A DNA stretch of 64,000 nucleotides. Source: Theristus sp. LFF4_11 (Eukaryota > Nematoda > Chromadorea > Monhysterida > Xyalidae). This document shows positions 10,145 to 21,602 of this stretch, piece after piece. Each line of letters starts with the position of its first letter. Positions within the stretch are counted from its first letter, which is position 1. Position numbers and translations under genes: made by a program. The notes beneath the pieces are model-generated. The model saw only the letters and a list, made by a program, of their open reading frames with translations, had not been told where the DNA came from and did no database searches. The stretch spans positions 62,001 through 126,000 of the forward strand of contig JASANC010004681.1 of the NCBI GenBank assembly GCA_030248135.1, written 5' to 3'.

Positions 10145-13100
10145 ATGACACCAAATCCTGTGTATTGCGAAAACGCGACAACGACAGATGTGAGATGCTA
10201 TTACATGGGACGATTTCCCCCGCTGGACAGCGCGTTTAAACAACAGTGGCCAGCGGCCGGTTGTGCCGATGACAAACCCAAATCGATATGGGGCCCAACA
10301 GCCTTAAAGGTTGTTTAAAAAAGTTATGCGATATGTTGCATTTTCACACTTGTTGCCAGTTTTGTACGCCTGTGACATTCACTATGATTTCGGATACCAA
10401 AATGCCGTAAATATGCTGGACGAGGCAAGCCAAACGCTGATGGATGTTTGAGGCTGGGAGGTAGGGAACAAAACCAGCAAGGCAAGAGGCTACCGCCATG
10501 TGAGGAGACTTTTCAATAACGGCCTCATTTTCATTCATTTCGTTTCTTTCGACAGAACCAGCAGAGGTAAAATTGGTGTTCGCAGTGTTTAATTATGAAT
10601 ATTTGCAGAAAAAATTGCAGAAAAAGAAAGTTTTTTCGTTTTCAAGTACCGATACCGCTACAAAGGATGTGACGAAAACAGGCACATGTTGGAGAGAAAG
10701 GACAGTTTCTGCAAGTACGACGTTTTTGAAAAGGATACCGCCGAGCATACAGTGCTGCTCTGCTGCTGTCAAGGAGAAGAATGCAATGTCAACCAGCTGC
10801 AACAGGCACTCAGTTGTATTTCTGAAAGCTGATTTTTGTATTTTAAAATAAGTGCCAGGCGAAACAAGCAGCTTTGACCCGCCTTTGTTTTGTTTATTTC
10901 CAGCCTGTAAAAAGATACTCTATCTATTTATCTTTTATTTTTGGTCCCGGAACTCAATGCGTTTGGACACGGGGAAAGGAAAATGTTTCACGGAATTCAA
11001 AATTTGGTTACGGTAGACACTTTGCTGCGTGCTGACGTTTTGCGTGTTTGGTTTTGGTTCGGTTGTGGGGTTTTTCCTTAAAGCGTGTAACTTTTGTGCC
11101 CACGGTCTTCCTGAACAATAATACACTGAGCAACAGATGTTCAGTTGTGCTTTGAGTGATCAATACGTGTGCCTCGCCTCATCTACCAAATTTTAAAATT
11201 TAAAAAATTTAAATTTTCTTTAAAAATAAAAAAAGACTGCAAACTTTTCACTTTTATTTGCAACGAGTTTTAAAGTTGTTCTAGTGGTTGTTTTTTTGGA
11301 AATCTTGCGGGTGAAATTAGTTTCCTTCCAGTTTTCCCATAAACAAATGAACTGTTTGAGATAGAGTTCTTCATTATTGCAGCCGTTAGAAGGTGAAAGC
11401 AAGTACCAACCGTTGCCCGAGGGACGTTGGCTTACCGGAGAAGGCAAACACGTGACCCGCTGTGGCGCAACCGATTGCGACAGCTGGGACGACTACTGCG
11501 TCAGCACTGTTGCGCAAGGTTTGCTGTGACCGTCCATGGTTTCCTGCTACATCAAGAGCAAAAGAAATTGAGAACCCTTTTAAAAATAAAACTGAAATTA
11601 AAGGTGGATCTACCCCACCTAAACTTATCATCGAGTGGTGGTGTGTTATCGGGTGCTGTGGAAATCACTGCTTTCAGAACTCATACTCAGAGTAAGACCA
11701 GTGAAGCTGGGTCAATGAATAGCTTTGTTTTGTAACCAATTTGTTTTTTGCAACATTGTTCCCGTTTTTTGTCATAATGAGCTGCATCGAAAAGACCTGC
11801 GGGATTTAGAGCACCAAAAGGGAGGTAACGGCTGAAGAAAACGGGCCTCACGGTGTTCAAGTTGTCTAAGGCACTGGTCCGGAAAACCAGGGACGTGGGT
11901 TCAAATATCACTTGAGGTTTCTTAACTTTTCCGCTGATGCCTCCATGATGATCCATCTCTTTCCAAAAACCTAAAAGAGCAACAATTAAATTGCGTCGAA
12001 TGGTTTAGTTTCTTTGTGCTTGCTATGCAACACTTCATTACGCCCAGGAGAAGATCCAAAGCAGTACTTCTGCGCAGCGCGTGTCTATGACCCGGTGTGT
12101 GACATTGAGAACAGCTATTTGGGTCAGGTCGGTACAAAGTGGCTACTCAGCAAGGAGATGGACTGGAACAAAGAAATAGAGTCGCAACACGGTGTGCTCG
12201 CTCACCGCGCTTAGTGGTCTCACAGATTCAGAGGTACATTTTTCACACGTATGCAAGGTTACAAGCACGTTAAAAATTTCGACCATTCGAAGAAATTCAG
12301 TGGCACGCTAAAAATTCTACTGGCACAGCAGTTACAAAATTTTTGTTGCTGCAGTAGTGATATGTGCCTTGTACGTTTTCATTGTCTTTTTGTGCAAATC
12401 GGGCCGGAGTAATGTGGAATGGAACTGTGGAAACGCCGCGCAGCTGAAAACACTGAACACGCTGTTTTGCGCCCAAACGATTAGCGCAAGCAGCTGAACA
12501 ACAATGAATTTCGCCCATCGTAGCTTTTTTGTGCAAGCCTGCAGGCGATAGATTATAAAAAGGATGGTCTAAACGCTGAAAACAAACTTGATACGACAGG
12601 ATACCTGATATTTAACAAGTGGAGTATCCAACAAATTTAAAAAAGTCAAGACAACTGATGAAACGAGACACGACTCGCAGTAACCTTACCACGCACAATA
12701 CACAGTCTCCAAAGCACACCGCAGGGTAACCCGTTGAGTATCTGCTGCTGTTTTGATCACAACTGCAACTTGGCGGTGTCCGGTAAACCGAAGTGGGACC
12801 CTCCATTGGTGTCGTCGACAACAACCACAAAGCCAACAACAACAACAGCGACCACGAGTATACCAACGACGTATGCAACTACGATGCCGATGGAAGTGAA
12901 GGATGAAGATCCGTGTTCCAAAGTAAAGAGTCCAATTATGATGACGTTCGTCAACGTGATCGTCACCTCAAAATAAACTGTGCGAAACACTTTTCGTAAA
13001 AAAATAGTCACAGCAAACATCTATACCTTTCTACATATCTTAACTTAACAGTTACTGATCGTCAAAAGAAGCCATTCCTGGCCCTTTTTATTGTCTTGGA

Positions 13101-14452
13101 GTTTATGTTTATACTTTATGTTACGCGTAGTGTTCAAAACCAATTCGATGAAAACTTGTACGTTTTCAGTGGGACGTGACGCAAATTTCTGCAACGTCAC
13201 ACAGTTGTGCATTCATCTTTTCTTTTTGTGTTGCACAGTGCTATTGGACCAGCGACCGCCTCGACGTGCTGCTGCCCATATCAGTGGTGGGCACAGTGGT
13301 GGTGACGGTTGTCTTCGTTGTTTGGTTCCGGTTTTGTTGCTGGCGTCGTCACGATCCAAATCGTCCGCTGAGGGCGGTCAGTTGGTTGGAATTCTCTTCT
13401 CATTCAATCATTCATTCATTCATTTTATTTCTCTCCCCCAGTGAACTTAATTGTTAGTCACTTACGGTGCTTCTCGTTAAGTCAGAAAAGCAGACACAAT
13501 GTTGGTTGGTTTACTTTTTGGATTTTGAGTCCACTCAAAAAGAATCCGCTATGTGTTCTGTCTTGTGTTCTAGCTTTTATTCTGGCCACGAATACTTCCA
13601 CTTTTTTTACGTACGTGCGTTCGAAAAACTTGGATATCAGGAACAAAAAGGCGGTAATAGACATTTTTGCTGTGTTCAAGTTCTTTGATGTGCTGTGGGC
13701 GATCGAGGCACGTGGCTGGGACAAGGAAACTATTAAAGATCAGATGACGTGGGCACTAAGAAGAATGTGGGCGTACTACTGGGATAACAAGCAGCGCCCA
13801 TACGAGAAAATACTTGGTGTTGAGGTGAGCCACTTTCTGAAAACCGAGTAATCGATCAACAGATACACAGGCAATGCAACAATCAACACACAGACAAAAA
13901 TATGTTGTTCAAAGGGTGTACAGACTGGAGTTTTAGCCCAGACGAGAATCTGTTCCGTGTTTATTGTTTGTCGCAACAATTTTTCAAATGCAGAACCTGC
14001 TTGTGGCAAAGATCAAAGGAGAAGATTGGTGGGACGATCTTGTAGAAGCCAAGAAGGATGAACTTGAACGTATGGGCGAAGGTGAATACAACCACATACA
14101 TTTATTTATTCGACCGATTTTTAGGACGCGTCTCCCGTGGTAAATCGCATAAAAACCGGATGCACACCTTTTGTTTGTAAGTGCCCACACTGAAAGTGGC
14201 TCCATTAAATGAGAAATACAATTGTAATGCCAATGCGATCACACAGGTTCGAAGCAACACCGCAAGAAACTGTTAAAGGACTCCTACTACAACTACATGC
14301 CCGACCCGCGTGCGGCTAGAAAGAGAGCGAAAAAAGCGAAAAAGGAAAAAGAAGAGCAAAAAGAGCCAGCAAAGAAAAAGCGCAAGACTAAGAAAAAGAA
14401 ACCGCCTGGCTGGCTGCATCGCGCATTGTATATGGACGAACAACACCGCTGA
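10145..14452 (+). CDS. Single-pass membrane protein with two three-finger (Ly6/activin-receptor-type) domains
   Basis: Proposed exons are 10145-10309, 10647-10787, 11383-11518, 12048-12127, 12725-12922, 13239-13376, 13681-13824, 13994-14081 and 14247-14452 (stop TGA), all phase-compatible, giving about 431 residues. Domain 1 (residues 7-102) ends CCCQGEECN. Domain 2 (about 125-189) has CGATDCDSW...YC and ends CCCFDHNCN. This Cys spacing is typical of three-finger folds, as in activin-receptor ectodomains and Ly6 proteins. A Thr-rich stalk (about 200-225), a transmembrane helix (about 249-272, LLPISVVGTVVVTVVFVVW), a basic stop-transfer segment and a cytoplasmic tail ending in Lys-rich clusters follow. 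There is no kinase domain, so it is not a TGF-beta receptor proper. The exon before 10145 (signal peptide) was not found. The join 13376/13681 uses a weak acceptor; an alternative acceptor at 13440 would stop the protein at once and make the Lys-rich part a separate gene. Confidence 0.65.
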
Positions 14453-14485
14453 TTTTCTGATTCAAAATGTTACTAACAAACAGGC

Positions 14486-14605
14486 TATCAGCTGATTGGT
14501 TGGTGATCACGTGACGCATGCATTCTGTGCAGGACACACTCCACCTCCCCAGCAATGCCTGCACAGAAAGCATACGCATCACATGATCACCAAGTAATCA
14601 GCTGA
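14486..14605. mobile_element. Small palindromic MITE (ATCAGCTGATTGG termini), copy 1
   Basis: The left arm TCAGCTGATTGGTTGGTGATCACG and its imperfect inverted partner at the right end enclose a short centre with the phrase CACTCCACCTCC. Similar units sit at 17170-17276 and 23607-23703 with a matching centre (GACTCCGCCTCCACAGC). No coding capacity. Confidence 0.65.
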
Positions 14606-14754
14606 GAGCGTATAATTTAGAGTCTGACTGCTCTGGTGATTATTTTGAACTCACCAATTATACTGGTCGCTCGCTCAGAAAATTACTCAGCGCCACTGAT
14701 TTCAAGATTCAAGAACTTTGATGAGTGATCGATCACCCCATACTTTTTTGCGCT

Positions 14755-14930
14755 GCTCCGCAGTTGCGGGTGGTACACTACTGGTCTCCACGCGATCTGT
14801 ATTAAAAACTGTGTGTGTGGATTTGTGTTCAGCCCATAATTTGTTCAGAATTCGTCTTGGAAGGACGGTGAATTCCAGTTTAACGATATTTTTTATTTGC
14901 GAAATCTGAGCCGACGAATAATTTTTTTCA
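14755..14930 (+). repeat. Duplicated segment, copy 1 (possible old exon)
   Basis: From TGTATTAAAAACTGTGTGTG to GAGCCGACGAA this stretch aligns with 17113-17385. The most conserved part translates on the plus strand as GEFQFNDIFYLRNLSRR here and GKFQLKDISYLRNPSRR in the other copy. That is protein-like conservation with substitutions, so this may be a duplicated exon. I do not recognise the protein. The MITE copies at 14486 and 17170 lie in different positions relative to this block. Confidence 0.4.
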
Positions 14931-14944
14931 AATTTTTATCCTCG

Positions 14945-14985
14945 CATACACGCACACACGCACGCACGCGCACACGTACACATGC
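14945..14985. repeat. CA/CG dinucleotide-type microsatellite
   Basis: A run of alternating ACGC/ACAC units directly precedes the 18/19-bp satellite. It is probably where the tandem array began. Confidence 0.7.
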
Positions 14986-14992
14986 ACAGCCC

Positions 14993-16830
14993 TCAAAATG
15001 GTGCACAGCCCTCAAATGGTGCACAGCCCTTAAAATAGTGCACAGCCCTCAAAATGGTGCACAGCCCTCAAAATGGTGCACAGCCCTCAAAATGGTGCAC
15101 AGCCCTCAAAATGGTGTACAGCCCTCAAATGGTGCACAGCCCTCAAAATGGTGTACAGCCCTTAAAATAGTGCACAGCCCTCAAAATGGTGTACAGCCCT
15201 CAAATGGTGCACAGCCCTCAAAATGGTGCACAGCCCTCAAAATGGTGTACAGCCCTTAAAATAGTGCACAGCCCTCAAAATGGTGTACAGCCCTCAAAAT
15301 GGTGTACAGCCCTCAAAATGGTGTACAGCCCTTAAAATAGTGCACAGCCCTCAAATGGTGCACAGCCCTCAAAATGGTGTACAGCCCTCAAAATGGTGCA
15401 CAGCCCTCAAAATGGTGCACAGCCCTCAAAATGGTGCACAGCCCTCAAAATGGTGTACAGCCCTTAAAATAGTGCACAGCCCTCAAAATAGTGTACAGCC
15501 CTCAAAATAGTGCACAGCCCTCAAAATGGTGTACAGCCCTCAAAATGGTGCACAGCCCTCAAAATGGTGCACAGCCCTCAAAATGGTGTACAGCCCTCAA
15601 AATGGTGCACAGCCCTCAAATGGTGTACAGCCCTCAAAATGGTGTACAGCCCTCAAATGGTGTACAGCCCTCAAAATGGTGTACAGCCCTCAAAATGGTG
15701 CACAGCCCTCAAAATGGTGTACAGCCCTCAAAATGGTGTACAGCCCTCAAAATGGTGTACAGCCCTCAAATGGTGTACAGCCCTCAAAATGGTGTACAGC
15801 CCTCAAAATGGTGCACAGCCCTCAAAATGGTGCACAGCCCTCAAAATGGTGTACAGCCCTCAAAATGGTGTACAGCCCTCAAAATGGTGTACAGCCCTCA
15901 AATGGTGCACAGCCCTCAAAATGGTGTACAGCCCTCAAAACGGTGCACAGCCCTCAAAATGGTGTACAGCCCTCAAAACGGTGCACAGCCCTCAAAATGG
16001 TGTACAGCCCTCAAAATGGTGTACAGCCCTCAAAATGGTGTACAGCCCTCAAAACGGTGTACAGCCCTCAAAACGGTGTACAGCCCTCAAAATGGTGCAC
16101 AGCCCTCAAAATGGTGTACAGCCCTCAAAATGGTGTACAGCCCTCAAATGGTGTACAGCCCTCAAATGGTGTACAGCCCTCAAATGGTGTACAGCCCTCA
16201 AAATGGTGTACAGCCCTCAAATGGTGTACAGCCCTCAAATGGTGTACAGCCCTCAAAATGGTGCACAGCCCTCAAAATGGTGTACAGCCCTCAAAATGGT
16301 GTACAGCCCTCAAAATGGTGTACAGCCCTCAAAATGGTGTACAGCCCTCAAAATGGTGTACAGCCCTCAAATGGTGTACAGCCCTCAAATGGTGTACAGC
16401 CCTCAAATGGTGTACAGCCCTCAAATGGTGTACAGCCCTCAAATGGTGTACAGCCCTCAAATGGTGTACAGCCCTCAAAATGGTGCACAGCCCTCAAATG
16501 GTGCACAGCCCTCAAAATGGTGCACAGCCGTCAAATGGTGAACAGCCTTCAAAGTGGTGCACAGCCGTCAAATGGTGAACAGCCTTCAAAATGGTGTACA
16601 GCCCTCAAATGGTGTACAGCCCTCAAATGGTGTACAGCCCTCAAATGGTGTACAGCCCTCAAATGGTGTACAGCCCTCAAATGGTGTACAGCCCTCAAAT
16701 GGTGTACAGCCCTCAAAATGGTGCACAGCCCTCAAATGGTGCACAGCCCTCAAAATGGTGCACAGCCGTCAAATGGTGAACAGCCTTCAAAGTGGTGCAC
16801 AATTCTCAAAATGGTGCACAGTCGTCAAAC
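14993..16830. repeat. 18/19-bp satellite array, about 97 units
   Basis: The unit is GTGCACAGCCCTCAAAATG (19 bp) or the same with one A fewer (18 bp). GTGCAC alternates with GTGTAC, and rarer TTAAAAT, AAAACG and GTCAAATGGTGAAC variants occur. A higher-order duplication of a variant block is visible at 16510-16590 and 16730-16800. Because the unit has no stop in any plus-strand frame, long open frames (up to about 500 codons) appear. They are a property of the repeat, not evidence of a protein. Confidence 0.95.
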
Positions 16831-17828
16831 CGGTGTTGCCAAAATGCCACCGCAAAAAATTTCTTGCGGTCTGCACACCGGTTTCGAAGGCTGCGCAAAT
16901 CGGTACCCCAACACCGTCACACGGGTGTGGTGCGGAGAGGCCAAGCGTCATGTCATGTTTGCAAAATATTGTGTGTGCTCTGACTGAGTTCCGGTGTGAT
17001 TCTAAAACCACAATTCCATATGGTACCATTGTAAGTAAAAGGCACTGCAGCGCAGCTCAGCAACTCGTCGCGTCTGTAGCGCAGGTGTAGGGCTTTCGTC
17101 TACCGTTCTGCTTGTATTGAAAACAGTATGTATGTGTGGGATTTACAGTCTAACTCTATGACATATCCAACCAGCTGATTAGTTGGCGGTTACGTACCGC
17201 GTGAAGACTATGCGAATCAAACTCCGCCTCCACAGCAATTCATGCACAGAATGCATGCATCAACCAATCAGCTATTGGGATATGTTGTAAAATTTATAAA
17301 CTGTACGTGCAGACCACAGTTCGGTAAATTCCAGTTGAAAGACATTTCTTACTTGCGCAATCCGAGCCGACGACTAAGTCTATCAAATTTTCAGCCAACC
17401 TTTTTTTGATTCGGTGAAACTGATGACTTGCTTGTGACATATAAATATCACCTTGCGAATAGCGTATAGGCACACACATTTTTACATCCAATACAAATAC
17501 AAAAGCGGCCCAATCGCTTTTAACGGACGACTTCGACACGACAACCGCGGCGCACTCTTTGTCATCGTGTACCCTACCCTCACTGTCCCTCTGCCACCAG
17601 TTCTGAATATAAAGTGAGTTTCGTCTGCACCGAAAAGTGAAACGTTCTGCGCCAAGAGGTAGTGTTGCCGCGGCTCACGTTATTGGGCCACCGCCACCAC
17701 ACCACATTCCAGTTATGACCGTGTGCCCAGGTCAGCTTTGGTTTGGAAACTGCTCCTTGCCCGAGCCCGACCACTTACAATGTGTCGAATAAACATCAAC
17801 CAAATCGACTGTTGCTCCCTCAAACAGC
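16831..17828 (+). other. Region between satellite and small membrane protein gene, with exon-like pieces
   Basis: Contains MITE copy 2 (17170-17276) and the second copy of the duplicated segment (about 17113-17385). A plus-strand stretch at about 17455-17610 translates without stop (ending in LTVPLPPVLNIK) before TGAGT, while the opposite strand is also open. I cannot decide which strand, if either, is coding, so no gene is called. Confidence 0.3.
17170..17276. mobile_element. Small palindromic MITE, copy 2
   Basis: The ends CCAGCTGATTAGTTGG and CAACCAATCAGCT are inverted repeats around an ACTCCGCCTCCACAGCAAT centre. It matches the elements at 14486 and 23607. Confidence 0.6.
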
Positions 17829-18940
17829 ATGTCGCAATACGATCTGCTGGTTGCGCAGCTCGCCGTGGCGGTGCCGCTCGTGGTCGCGCTGTTCACGGGC
17901 GTCGCCGTCGTGCTGCTCCATCGATTTCAGATAAAATTCGTCGAGAAGAAGAGCAAGCGAACGTTGAAGGCGCTCGAGCAGTGCTCCGCTGGTTGGTCGG
18001 CGGTTTTGTTGTTGTTGTTGTTAGGAATTTTAAGCGATGTTTTCAGCCAGGGCTAACCCAGAGAAGCGCTCAGAACGCCGTCGAGTAGGGCGCCCATCGA
18101 GTTTTCTGTCATTAAGGGCCTATATACACCCCTCGGCGGGGCTCGGTCCCCCGAAAACGCACAGACAGAGACAATAGTCTACCGCGCTACCACCAGGCTA
18201 CGAATTATCATTTTTTTGGTCCCGAGATGGACCAGGTTTGGACTCGATGCGCGCATAGATGGGTGGGTAGACAGTTTCACGCATGAGGCGGGAATTCAAA
18301 ATTGCCAAAATGGTCCGAGTCATCTAAATAGGGCTGAGACAGTAAGGCGAATTTGACTTGCCACATTGAAACTACTGTAGTCGGCTGTTTTGAATTGCCA
18401 CACAAAAATCTCGAAACTACAATGTAGCTTTTGACGCGCTGCACACCCGCATTGGGTTGCAGAACCCGAAAAAATGACAATAAAGTAGGTTCGTTTAAAC
18501 CTGTTACTTGTTCACAGAATACAGAGCATGAACTTTGAATTATACCGTAGTATGCAGACGACCGAATGTATTGGGTTTGGTAATTGGTTTGAAATCAAAC
18601 ACCCTGTTATTATGCGTCTAATTATGTTTTCTTGCAACTCCGATTCCGCTTTCGCAACATCCGTTGTTCAAGAAAATAGTGACAGGTTTACAAAATTACA
18701 CTGGACTTGTACTGTGCCATTGCAGCGATAGCGAAGCGCAAGATACCGCAACGGGTGATCCATAAGCTGCTGAGCGACTACAATCTGAAGGACACCGAGC
18801 ACAGCGGCATACAAGAGAGCGATGAAACGTCGAAAACGCCGTTGGGCGCCGTGAAACCGGGCGTCGTGAATTGCGAGGACCCGAACTACGCGACGTTGAA
18901 CGCGGTGAGCAACAAAGAATTCGACAAGATAGAACCGTAG
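17829..18940 (+). CDS. Small two-exon single-pass membrane protein, 125 residues
   Basis: Exon 1 17829-17991 and exon 2 18726-18940 (stop TAG) join in phase 1. The N-terminus MSQYDLLVAQLAVAVPLVV leads into a transmembrane helix (about residues 8-30), then basic residues (KFVEKKSKR). The hydrophilic tail is acidic/Ser-Thr-rich and has Tyr109 in NYATL, a YxxL-type sorting or signalling motif. The basic side after the helix predicts a cytosolic C-terminus. The family is not recognised. The intron (17992-18725) contains a SINE and a copy of dispersed repeat T. The exon pair is supported by phase, a clear TTGCAG acceptor and absence of stops. Confidence 0.65.
18007..18206 (-). mobile_element. tRNA-derived SINE, copy 2
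   Basis: Full-length copy in the intron of the small membrane protein gene, antisense to it. The A-box region (GTAGCCTGGTGGTAGCGC), B-box region (GGGGGACCGAGCCCC) and a (CAA)n tail at the low-coordinate side are present. Compared with copy 1 it has an extra CAGAGA stretch between the boxes. Confidence 0.8.
18245..18450 (+). repeat. Dispersed repeat T, copy 1
   Basis: About 180-200 bp starting GATGCGCGCATAGATGGGT and containing GCGGGAATTCAAAATTG, CTAAATAGGGC and GCCACAT...GAAACTA. Related copies lie at 24412-24570 (+), 44805-44990 (+) and 49650-49825 (-). All four are in introns. There is no coding capacity and no pol III box was recognised. Confidence 0.65.
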
Positions 18941-21602
18941 GACAGATGACAAACACATGAGCGTCGGCTTTCACGTGATTATAATAGAAAAAGACTTGTA
19001 AATTATTGAAATGATCATAATAATATCTACATACTGCTTTCGCTTCACATTCACATTCATAAATAACGCTATGGCCAAAAAGTATAATACTACACCGTGA
19101 CTCGACTGCAAGACTCGTCATATTCTAATCCATATTGTATGCTTGTTGCAAAACGTGTGACCGTGTTTCTTTCTGGCTTGATGACTGCTCTGTGATACAT
19201 ACTACTGTGCAACTTGATGGAATTGCTTTGTTTAGCAACCACAACCACCGACTGCTGAAAAAGTGAATCTATGAAGTGTTAAAACTGCGGAATATGGTGC
19301 TTGGTTCGCTAAACCAGCTTCCTGAATGGTCATACATAGCCACTGGCATACGCAACAATTTCTTGAAGTTTTTTGTTAAACGACGTGTGTATGTTTCTGT
19401 TAGAATTGCAAGACTGCAGGAGTCTGCTTGTTGTTGCTGTTGTGCTTGTGCTAGACAGTTTTTAGTCTGCTCAAAATATTTCAGTGTAGTGATTCAGAAG
19501 AGACTGGTTTCTCAGGTTTCTGTATTCCAAAAATGCAACATGTCCATTTTTAGGACTTCTGTTTCTTGACCATCAAGACAGACAAAAACCAAACAAGAAT
19601 ATTTTTATTGTATCACAGTACACAATACGAAACAATATGACAGTCATCTTGTGACAGTGTTGCTGAATAAGTTTTTTCTTTCAAACGTTTCCGTTTCTCT
19701 ATTCAAGAAACGCGACATAAAGTCATATGGTCAAGCAAAACACAACGAAACAAAAGCAGAACGAAGCGAAAACAACCAAAAATAACTATGTGCGATATAA
19801 TTGAACACCAAAACGTTGGACATACGAGTACGGTAGCTACCGTATTCGGTCTTGACACGAATGTACAATGAACACCATTATTCGGGTTCACCTTTACTAT
19901 CAAATGACATTCATTGAATGAAATGAGTCATTCACTGACTGGAATGTCTGAAAAGAGGCGATACAGTACTCCGACTGCACAAAGTTTTGGGTGTTGAGGG
20001 CAGCACTTCCAACAAAAACCATCAAAAAAGCAATAATGACAACTTCTTTTCAAGGAATAATAGTTCATTTATTCACAAAAAACAACCTCGATGTTCGCAA
20101 GTTATCACCGAAGAAACGTGAGGAATTTGAATAATGTTCCAATGATTTTTGAGGCATTTTTCAACCCACCACTGACAAACCAAACAATTAGTGGAAGCGG
20201 AACTTTTCCAAAACAAAAATGGTCAAAAAACTTTCCGAATTCTAAGACAATGGTTCATCACGAAAACTGCGACAAAATGTTTCAAAAAAGTCAGTAACTT
20301 TTTTATAAAAAAACGATGAAACGCGAAAAGTATGCAGTTTAAAAAACTATGCATCCGGTACAGTGACTGGTCACATCAAGCAAGGAAAACCAATCAGCGC
20401 GCCTAATTCAAATGCAGCCAATCAGCTGTTCTCCTGTTGCAGTAGAATGGACCGCATAAACAAACACCAGCACAACAAAAAACGAAATTTATTCAAGACA
20501 AGTTAGCAAAATGGCACAACAACACAAAATTGGGTGTGGTAACAAGAAAGAAGGAATAACAGGGACAATTGTTGGCAACTTGCTGATTGGCTGCATTTGA
20601 GATCAGTGCATTTCATTCAGTAATCTTGTACAATCAAACAAACGCACTGGTATACATAAGCGCACACGTTGTAAAGTGTGTGTGCACCAAGCAGTGCCGT
20701 TTGTGGCTGTGTGCTGTGCAACATTACTGTCATAAAAAACTGTTTTCAAGTGAAATCTCTCAACACGCTGATTGATCGCAACATACAACCAACCATCGTG
20801 CATTCGTGCCACAAGTACACGCCAAAAAGTGCGTGGTTTTTGTTGGTTATGCGGTAGAACTTGTTCTGCTGATAATAATAACACAAAAAAATAACATTTC
20901 AGCCCGAAAAAGGCACACGGAAAAGAGCATGGAGTAAGCAAAAGAAAAGGTTCTGAGAAATAATTGTGTATACACATAGTATAGTACTCAAAATTTGCGA
21001 TTTACCATTGTCACCAGACACCAACCACACGAAACACTAAATTTTTGTGGAAATTGGCAAAAAAAACCAAAATCAAAGGATAAAGTGAATTCGAACTGCT
21101 AAATCGTCTCAGCTCTATAAAATTAGAACACAACACAGACACACGTTCTCAACCAGTTAAAAGCACACACCCGAATGAAAAAATTGCTGAGAAAACTTTT
21201 CAAAAACAGAAAAACAACAAGAAACTTACTTCGGATAAAGCACCATTCACGGAGCACGAAGCACTAGCGTCACTTCGCTTCACATTCATGAAGCAAAGAA
21301 AACAGCGCAACTTCACGCGCTTACGATGACGCCTACGCTTCAACGCGCGCGAGTGCATGAATGGGCCATTACTCTCTTTGCAGACGCTTCGAAACCAAAT
21401 TGACCATTCTTGAAAGTCAAAATCACACAACCTCAACACCACAATGACACTCGCGTCACAGAAGCACGCGAATCGAGCAACAGGGCATCAGGAATCAGTA
21501 AATAGTGACGCATAGCTACGCGTCATACTGTTTCATGAATGCCGCCGCTTAACATGCTCAAAGAGAACATAAAAAACGCACAAAATTCCACCGACACCAC
21601 AC
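18941..21602. other. Intergenic between small membrane protein gene and VPS26
   Basis: 2.6 kb with no recognisable exon, transposon terminus or RNA gene. Fragments with CCAATCAGC phrases near 20380-20430 and 20575 recall the palindromic MITE ends but do not form complete elements. Part of it must be the 3' end region of VPS26 and of the upstream gene. Confidence 0.4.

Noticed and set aside
14993..16830. CRISPR-like appearance of the repeat array
   Set aside because: The units abut directly with no unique spacers, and the context is eukaryotic.
15491..16987. Plus-strand open frame of 498 codons
   Set aside because: It lies almost wholly in the 18/19-bp satellite, which lacks stops in every plus frame. 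The amino-acid pattern simply repeats with the DNA.
17070..17125. Possible tRNA gene (TAGCGCAGGTGTAGGGC resembles an A box)
   Set aside because: No matching B box at the right distance and no cloverleaf could be formed.
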